64,000 bases of DNA from a virus, in IMG/VR virus record IMGVR_UViG_3300021963_000106, positions 1 through 64,000 of that record; one strand, written 5' to 3'. The stretch's first letter is position 1; each line of letters begins with the position of its first letter. Below the pieces are notes generated by a model, which saw only the letters and a program-made list of their open reading frames with translations, had not been told where the DNA came from and made no database searches. Positions 60,361 through 64,000 of the stretch are shown piece by piece. Made by a program: the position numbers and the translations under genes.

Positions 60361-60554
60361 ATGTCTTCATCCTTAGGTCGCAGTCCACCTTTACTCACAA
60401 GGCCGTTATCATAGAAATACTTTACACGTTCACGACGAGCAACCATCAAGAGATCATATTCTTCTTGTTGTTGTTTAGTGAACTTGAAATCTTGACGACG
60501 CCAAGCATCTTTCAGTTCTTTGATGTGAGGCAGAACGTTCACAGTGTCAGTCAT
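60357..60554 (-). CDS. 65-aa small protein
   Basis: MTDTVNVLPHIKELKDAWRR then DFKFTKQQQEEYDLLMVARR; helical and basic, possibly nucleic acid-binding. The start at 60,554 follows the previous stop directly. Unrecognised. Confidence 0.7.
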   Translation of the reverse strand: MTDTVNVLPHIKELKDAWRRQDFKFTKQQQEEYDLLMVARRERVKYFYDNGLVSKGGLRPKDEDI

Positions 60555-60556
60555 AA

Positions 60557-60691
60557 TCAATAATCGTAGTTGGAGTTGAGATATTCGTTAATGTTGAAAC
60601 TGTTAGATTCTTCAATCAGTTCCGTTAGATCTTTTTCAATGAAATCAAATCCTGGAGTTTCTTCAATTTGAATGTCATCAAAGCAGTCCAT
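60557..60691 (-). CDS. 44-aa acidic peptide
   Basis: MDCFDDIQIEETPGFDFIEK then DLTELIEESNSFNINEYLNS; very acidic. The ATG lies about 17 bp downstream of the TATAAT box of cassette copy 12. Confidence 0.65.
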   Translation of the reverse strand: MDCFDDIQIEETPGFDFIEKDLTELIEESNSFNINEYLNSNYDY

Positions 60692-60707
60692 AGTTTGTTT
60701 CGTGCTT

Positions 60708-60738
60708 ACATTATAGGGACAATCTCAAGGGCCCAGTT
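60708..60738 (-). promoter_or_regulatory. Intergenic cassette, copy 12, with perfect TATAAT
   Basis: AACTGGGCCC, TTGAGAT, TGTCCC and TATAAT. This copy has the canonical sigma70 -10 hexamer, the best evidence that the box is a promoter element. Confidence 0.8.
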
Positions 60739-60742
60739 TGGA

Positions 60743-60934
60743 TCAACGACTCAAGATTGCTTTCATTCTTCTTTCTTTTGCTACTTGTTGTGATCTTGCT
60801 TCTGCACCAATCTCTTGATGAACGTGTTTTCTATGTGCAACTCCACCTCTTGCCTGAGCTTGCGCTTTCATTACATTAAATGGTGTAGGATTCATGTGTG
60901 GAGTTTGTTCCATGAATTGTTTGAACGTTTTCAT
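60743..60934 (-). CDS. 63-aa basic protein with capsid-targeting-like N-terminus
   Basis: MKTFKQFMEQTPHMNPTPFN then a His/Arg/Lys-rich body (RGGVAHRKHVHQEIGAEARS). The first 10 residues are nearly identical to the 51-aa gene at 16,240. Likely a small internal head protein. CTAAATA late box 20 bp upstream. Confidence 0.75.
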   Translation of the reverse strand: MKTFKQFMEQTPHMNPTPFNVMKAQAQARGGVAHRKHVHQEIGAEARSQQVAKERRMKAILSR

Positions 60935-60953
60935 CTAACCAACACTTTTTGAG

Positions 60954-60960
60954 TATTTAG
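60954..60960 (-). promoter_or_regulatory. Late-type box CTAAATA before the 63-aa gene
   Basis: CTAAATACTC on the minus strand, 20 bp upstream of the ATG; the same sequence (CTAAATACT) precedes the 199-aa gene. Confidence 0.5.
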
Positions 60961-60962
60961 TT

Positions 60963-61229
60963 TTATTCAAACTCGAAAGACTTGTTTGATGTTTTCATTA
61001 GTGGAGTTCGATATTCTTCATCTGTAGAAGTTTGCACAAAAACTTCTATTTTAGTCTCATCATTCCAGTGACGAATCACACCAGCAACAATAAAGGCATT
61101 AGTAATCAAATAAGTCGCAAAAATAAAAGTTCGGATAAGTGCTACCTTATCCGATTCACGATCACATTTACTTGCTTTTTCTCCCAATGCTTTAGCCCAC
61201 CATCGCCAAGCAGTCTTGTTCTTCTTCAT
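60963..61229 (-). CDS. 88-aa single-pass membrane protein
   Basis: MKKNKTAWRWWAKALGEKAS is basic and N-terminal; a clear membrane helix (FIFATYLITNAFIVAGVI) follows; the C-terminal tail is acidic. It overlaps the upstream gene by 38 bp, an unusually long overlap. Role at the host membrane is possible. Confidence 0.7.
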   Translation of the reverse strand: MKKNKTAWRWWAKALGEKASKCDRESDKVALIRTFIFATYLITNAFIVAGVIRHWNDETKIEVFVQTSTDEEYRTPLMKTSNKSFEFE

Positions 61230-61455
61230 ACTTTGATTGTCTTGACTTAACATACTTCAATTCTTTCCAATCTTCTTTGTAACAAACCACTAGCAATCTT
61301 TCATTTGCATGAATGGGACAAGCGTTATAGTTTTCTGTATCTTTGGGACGAACAACATATTCAATCGTTATGTATTCGTCATCCCTAAAATAAACCCAAC
61401 CTTCAACATCTTTTGTCCATTCAACATAATCATTGACTTGTGGTTTGTATGTCAT
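61192..61455 (-). CDS. 87-aa small protein
   Basis: MTYKPQVNDYVEWTKDVEGW then YITIEYVVRPKDTENYNACP: an SH3-like beta barrel is suggested by the strand pattern and the Tyr/Val/Trp content. Start overlaps the upstream stop (ATGA). Confidence 0.75.
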   Translation of the reverse strand: MTYKPQVNDYVEWTKDVEGWVYFRDDEYITIEYVVRPKDTENYNACPIHANERLLVVCYKEDWKELKYVKSRQSKYEEEQDCLAMVG

Positions 61456-61733
61456 ACAAAGAACGCATCTAATGGGGACTGTTTAATAGGCATCGCGGTG
61501 TAATTCCGCGTATCCTTGATATTTACACAAGCACCGATGGTTTTACTATTGATGGGGGCGAAGTATTCTCTGGTCTTGGATTTATAGAATCCCCAGATTG
61601 TCCTTGTGGGAGCACCGTTATTGTAATCAAACTTGCGATTGCAATACAACCATATAGCAACAACTCCACGCTTGAATTCTTCAAACTCATAATAATAACC
61701 TTTTGGTGCTTTGTGAGGAAACTCAGCAATCAT
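61452..61733 (-). CDS. 93-aa small protein
   Basis: MIAEFPHKAPKGYYYEFEEF then KRGVVAIWLYCNRKFDYNNG and TRTIWGFYKSKTREYFAPIN; beta-rich and aromatic. I prefer the ATG at 61,733 because the longer frame overlaps the whole 55-aa coiled-coil gene. Unrecognised. Confidence 0.75.
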   Translation of the reverse strand: MIAEFPHKAPKGYYYEFEEFKRGVVAIWLYCNRKFDYNNGAPTRTIWGFYKSKTREYFAPINSKTIGACVNIKDTRNYTAMPIKQSPLDAFFV

Positions 61734-61890
61734 AGAACTTATCACGCGACATATACTCAATTTGCTTCTGCAGTTGTGAGATTTCGTGTTCTTGTTCTGC
61801 AATTTTATTTTGCAGTTGTTCAATACGTTCTTGATACTGTTTCTTCAAATCAGACACCATTTGATTGGTGTGAGTAACGTGGTTAGTCAT
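61723..61890 (-). CDS. 55-aa coiled-coil protein
   Basis: A long heptad-patterned helix (LKKQYQERIEQLQNKIAEQE, then ISQLQKQIEYM) fills most of the protein, so it probably forms a dimer or oligomer. It overlaps its neighbours at both ends. Confidence 0.75.
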   Translation of the reverse strand: MTNHVTHTNQMVSDLKKQYQERIEQLQNKIAEQEHEISQLQKQIEYMSRDKFYDC

Positions 61891-62132
61891 CAGGTGGTAA
61901 AAGATTCTACAACTTCGGATTCTACATTTTCTGAAAGAGCAAATGTTACAGCATTAAGGATGTTTTCTCTCAAGTCACTGTAGTGTTTTTCATAGAAATT
62001 GCCATTGTCTTCAGCGGAGATAAGATCAAAACACTCATCATCATCCTTTGCGACTACATTCCAAACTCCACCATACTCAGAAATAGGAAAGGGAACGTAA
62101 TGTTGAACAATGTAAAGAAACTTTTGTGCCAT
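61890..62132 (-). CDS. 80-aa conserved-looking small protein
   Basis: MAQKFLYIVQHYVPFPISEY then GGVWNVVAKDDDECFDLISA and a helical acidic end. It resembles short conserved phage proteins of unknown role. The stop overlaps the next ATG. Confidence 0.75.
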   Translation of the reverse strand: MAQKFLYIVQHYVPFPISEYGGVWNVVAKDDDECFDLISAEDNGNFYEKHYSDLRENILNAVTFALSENVESEVVESFTT

Positions 62133-62158
62133 TTGTTTGTGTAGATTACCTCTTAATT

Positions 62159-62272
62159 TTAATTGTTATCGTACTCTTTGTCAATCAAATCATCCCCATC
62201 AGATGCAACTGAAAGAAATGCAAATCCCATCGTTGCAAGAATACCCAATGCAAATCCAGCAATAAACTCCAT
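62159..62272 (-). CDS. 37-aa membrane peptide
   Basis: MEFIAGFALGILATMGFAFL is almost all hydrophobic; a polar acidic tail follows (SDGDDLIDKEYDNN). First of five tiny genes linked by stop-start overlaps. Confidence 0.65.
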   Translation of the reverse strand: MEFIAGFALGILATMGFAFLSVASDGDDLIDKEYDNN

Positions 62273-62373
62273 TAGTAAAAATTCGATCTAGACAAGTATT
62301 TTTTATAAAGATAAAGGTTAAATGCAGTTCCTCCAAAGAGGACTGCAAATGCAGTTCCAATGATAGCAATCAT
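62272..62373 (-). CDS. 33-aa membrane peptide
   Basis: MIAIIGTAFAVLFGGTAFNL then YLYKKYLSRSNFY: one hydrophobic helix and a basic tail. Its stop overlaps the ATG of the 37-aa gene (TAATG). Confidence 0.6.
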   Translation of the reverse strand: MIAIIGTAFAVLFGGTAFNLYLYKKYLSRSNFY

Positions 62374-62510
62374 CAATAAAACTCCGCAAGATAATAGTCA
62401 ACAGGTACTTCAAGTTTTGCTGCCTCGCGTTCAACTTCTTTCCAGAACTCTTCTGCTACTTTATTCATTTCTGCTTGTTTAATAAGATCACGGAGTCGTT
62501 TTGAAATCAT
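62373..62510 (-). CDS. 45-aa charged helical protein
   Basis: MISKRLRDLIKQAEMNKVAE then EFWKEVEREAAKLEVPVDYY: amphipathic, soluble helix. It lies between two membrane peptides, coupled by TGATG. Confidence 0.65.
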   Translation of the reverse strand: MISKRLRDLIKQAEMNKVAEEFWKEVEREAAKLEVPVDYYLAEFY

Positions 62511-62632
62511 TTAGAGTTCTCCTTAAGTTGATATTCTTCGCGTGGATACATTACCTTGAGGTAATATACCATAATGGATGATACAAATGCAACCAGAGTA
62601 GTATAGATTGTTATAGCAAATCCAATACTCAT
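62507..62632 (-). CDS. 41-aa membrane peptide
   Basis: A single hydrophobic helix (GFAITIYTTLVAFVSSIMVY) with a short charged tail. A GGAG site just before the following gene lies inside its 3' end. Confidence 0.65.
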   Translation of the reverse strand: MSIGFAITIYTTLVAFVSSIMVYYLKVMYPREEYQLKENSK

Positions 62633-62772
62633 TTCATTTGTTGAATTGCTTGATGACGATAGTATGCTTTATACATTGCATCATCACGCTGAATTAGAAA
62701 GACATTCCAACCAAGAATGACTGCAAAACCAATCAATCCAGAGAAAACATACTTGCGGTTTGTGTTATTCAT
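62629..62772 (-). CDS. 47-aa membrane peptide
   Basis: MNNTNRKYVFSGLIGFAVIL continues into a membrane helix (GLIGFAVILGWNVFLI), then a basic/aromatic tail (MYKAYYRHQAIQQMK). The start overlaps the upstream stop. Confidence 0.65.
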   Translation of the reverse strand: MNNTNRKYVFSGLIGFAVILGWNVFLIQRDDAMYKAYYRHQAIQQMK

Positions 62773-63185
62773 ACGGCAAGAGCAGCAGAGGGGATTTCAA
62801 CAACTTCAGGAAGTTTTTGTTCATAACAGTTCATATCATAACATATCCATTCACCATTGCGGAACACATAAGCATACTCTTCATCTGAGTTGTTCTTTTT
62901 CAGATACTCACAGAGGTCAGAATCAAGACGAGGAGGGCAATCTTCACCACGTTGGGAATAGTATTCGGGTCCATAAACACCCTTCACACCACTATCATCC
63001 CAACGAGAATCAGTCCAACAGGAACTCATATCACCACCATCAATTAGTTCTTCAACAAGAGAACGTGAATTGTAGTGAGTCTTCAGGATGCGACCCAACC
63101 ATTCGGGATAACCATCCCAGTGGTGATACACAGAGAGAATGGAACCATCCTTAAGTTCAAGACCAATGCGAGAGCGGGTTGACAT
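62769..63185 (-). CDS. 138-aa phage protein of the MSTRSRIG family
   Basis: MSTRSRIGLELKDGSILSVY, HHWDGYPEWLGRILKTHYNS and the acidic DSRWDDSGVKGVYGPEYYSQ are typical of a common small phage family of unknown function that recurs next to helicase or nucleotide genes. Six Cys residues could bind metal. The ATG lies about 16 bp downstream of cassette copy 13. Confidence 0.8.
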   Translation of the reverse strand: MSTRSRIGLELKDGSILSVYHHWDGYPEWLGRILKTHYNSRSLVEELIDGGDMSSCWTDSRWDDSGVKGVYGPEYYSQRGEDCPPRLDSDLCEYLKKNNSDEEYAYVFRNGEWICYDMNCYEQKLPEVVEIPSAALAV

Positions 63186-63200
63186 TTGAAAATTGTCCTT

Positions 63201-63230
63201 ACACTATAGGGACAATCTCAGGGGCCCAAT
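63201..63230 (-). promoter_or_regulatory. Intergenic cassette, copy 13 (rightmost)
   Basis: TATTGGGCCCC, TGAGAT, TGTCCC, TATAGTG; the flank change matches copy 11. It is 5 bp after the stop of the 54-aa gene. Confidence 0.75.
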
Positions 63231-63235
63231 AACTA

Positions 63236-63400
63236 TCAACCTCCCTTTTCCCTCAAACTCCTTACAAGATATTCAGTAAACTCTTCCATTTTTTCAGGCA
63301 CAACTGCTTGAGGACGTTGGTTAATTGCATTTTTAAGTGCCGTCATTTCTTTCCATTCATCATCGGTCAGTTTTTCTTGTTTTCCAGATGAAAGGGTCAT
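63236..63400 (-). CDS. 54-aa small protein
   Basis: MTLSSGKQEKLTDDEWKEMT then ALKNAINQRPQAVVPEKMEE: helical and charged. A GGAG site lies 7 bp before the ATG. Ends just before cassette copy 13. Confidence 0.7.
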   Translation of the reverse strand: MTLSSGKQEKLTDDEWKEMTALKNAINQRPQAVVPEKMEEFTEYLVRSLREKGG

Positions 63401-63486
63401 AATTTTTCTCCCGAATACTCTCTTATGTTATCATATCCTAATAAATTATCTAGACATTTAACAATCTCTTCGGGATTGATTAACAC
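63397..63486 (-). CDS. Possible 29-aa peptide with GTG start
   Basis: A short frame (LINPEEIVKCLDNLLGYDNI) starts at a GTG two bases after the upstream stop and ends over the next ATG (ATGA). Its overlap pattern fits the neighbours, but it is short and no ribosome site is seen. Confidence 0.4.
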   Translation of the reverse strand: MLINPEEIVKCLDNLLGYDNIREYSGEKL

Positions 63487-63489
63487 TTC

Positions 63490-63714
63490 TTAATCATCAA
63501 AGAAAGAACCAAAAGATCCACGACTTCCTGGTTTTCGTTCTTCCAACATATCCATCAACTCTTCAATTTTCTTACAGTTCTCCATATCAAGGAGAAGTTG
63601 GGAAAGTTGCTTTACGACCAAAGGTTTTTCAGAAGTCGATGCAACACGAATGGCAGCACGAAGATGAGATTCTGCTTCTAAAATATGTTCTAAAGTTTGT
63701 TTACTTAAGGCCAT
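63490..63714 (-). CDS. 74-aa helical protein
   Basis: MALSKQTLEHILEAESHLRA then LSQLLLDMENCKKIEELMDM, a helical bundle candidate, ending in a Gly/Ser/Phe/Asp tail. I use the ATG at 63,714; the longer frame overlaps the upstream gene. Unrecognised. Confidence 0.75.
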   Translation of the reverse strand: MALSKQTLEHILEAESHLRAAIRVASTSEKPLVVKQLSQLLLDMENCKKIEELMDMLEERKPGSRGSFGSFFDD

Positions 63715-63892
63715 TAAGTCTATCCTCACATTTAGTATAAAAAGTCCCATTAACATAACAGGACTTGCCAGGTTCATAATATTTTACCACAGAAGGTTTT
63801 GGTTGGTCAAGAGTGCAATATCCACGATTGGACAATGCACTTTCAACACACAACATTAAAGCAGCAGGAGCTAGAAGTTTAATTGTGTACAT
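63701..63892 (-). CDS. 63-aa putative secreted or membrane-anchored protein
   Basis: The N-terminal hydrophobic segment (MYTIKLLAPAALMLCVESAL) looks like a signal peptide. The mature part has three Cys (GYCTLDQ, KSCYVNGT, TKCEDRL) that could form a disulphide outside the cytoplasm. The start overlaps the AbrB-like stop (TAATG). Confidence 0.65.
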   Translation of the reverse strand: MYTIKLLAPAALMLCVESALSNRGYCTLDQPKPSVVKYYEPGKSCYVNGTFYTKCEDRLNGLK

Positions 63893-64000
63893 TACACTTT
63901 TCTCATTTCAAAACTACCATCACCACGATCAATCCACTGCACAATATCCCCTTCTTTAAGATTTGCCGCTTCTAAAAGATCATCGGGAAAAGTAACTAGA
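63892..64000 (-). CDS. AbrB/SpoVT-like DNA-binding domain, C-terminal part (runs off the window)
   Basis: The last 35 residues are visible: VTFPDDLLEAANLKEGDIVQ then WIDRGDGSFEMRKV. The F/LP-x-D-L-L-x-x-x-L-x-x-GD pattern is typical of the swapped-hairpin AbrB/MazE fold used by transition regulators and antitoxins. The N-terminus is beyond 64,000. Confidence 0.65.
   Translation of the reverse strand, partial: LVTFPDDLLEAANLKEGDIVQWIDRGDGSFEMRKV

Noticed and set aside
48489-63230. On the plus strand the cassettes read CACTATAGGGA, like the start of a T7 promoter
   Set aside because: The rest of the T7 consensus is missing, the genes lie on the other strand, and no T7-type polymerase gene is seen. 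The match is short and probably chance.
48489-63230. Repeats as a CRISPR array
   Set aside because: Copies are hundreds to thousands of bases apart, each between genes, without regular spacers.
1-64000. tRNA genes, photosynthesis genes or an integrase
   Set aside because: I saw no cloverleaf-like tRNA, no psbA/psbD-like frames and no recombinase motif in the window.

Overview
The window is a gene-dense, A+T-rich piece of a T4-like myovirus genome. Every gene I can support lies on the minus strand. It carries the T4 head, neck, tail and baseplate genes in near T4 order, plus a large set of small ORFs whose content and order look like marine cyanophages (T4-like phages of Synechococcus or Prochlorococcus, Kyanoviridae type). 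No photosynthesis gene, tRNA or integrase is present, so the cyanobacterial host is an inference from gene content. Coordinates below rise against the direction of transcription.

Layout. 1-2,000: the start of uvsW, then uvsY, gp3 and a GIY-YIG homing endonuclease. 2,000-20,400: major capsid gp23, scaffold gp22, prohead protease gp21, two virion-like proteins, two small prohead-core-type proteins, portal gp20, tube gp19, sheath gp18, terminase gp17, a 578-aa mosaic protein, terminase small subunit gp16, and gp15, gp14, gp13. 20,400-45,000: tail and baseplate proteins, including an 833-aa protein, a 1,799-aa fibre-like protein with a split S74 intramolecular chaperone, gp8, a 4,164-aa giant, gp6 and gp25. 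45,000-47,600: conserved small genes and a GT-A-type glycosyltransferase. These blocks carry T4-type late promoters (TATAAATA and variants) and several good Shine-Dalgarno sequences.

47,600-64,000 is an accessory region of about 55 mostly tiny, overlapping genes. It includes a DEAH helicase, a ligase-like nucleotidyltransferase, two more GIY-YIG endonucleases, a run of micro membrane proteins and an AbrB-like fragment. It begins with consensus sigma70-type promoters and a 350-bp non-coding gap with hairpins and G-runs.

The most striking feature is a roughly 30-bp intergenic cassette repeated 13 times between 48.4 and 63.3 kb and absent from the structural half. It has a conserved AACTGGGCCC block, a variable stretch, TGTCCC and a TATAGT box. 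It usually fills the whole gap between one stop codon and the next start. I read it as a mobile promoter or regulatory cassette, similar in logic to the early-promoter/stem-loop cassettes described in RB49-type phages, but its sequence is unlike them as far as I know. Cyanophages are reported to lack MotA and AsiA, so the GGGCCC block about 28 bp upstream of the expected transcription start may be the target of an unknown activator.

Other notable points: hairpins that could hold the start regions of two GIY-YIG genes in read-through RNA while a late promoter sits in the loop; four proteins with a capsid-targeting-like N-terminus (MKxFxxF); and a glycine-rich GxGY repeat shared by at least four tail proteins.
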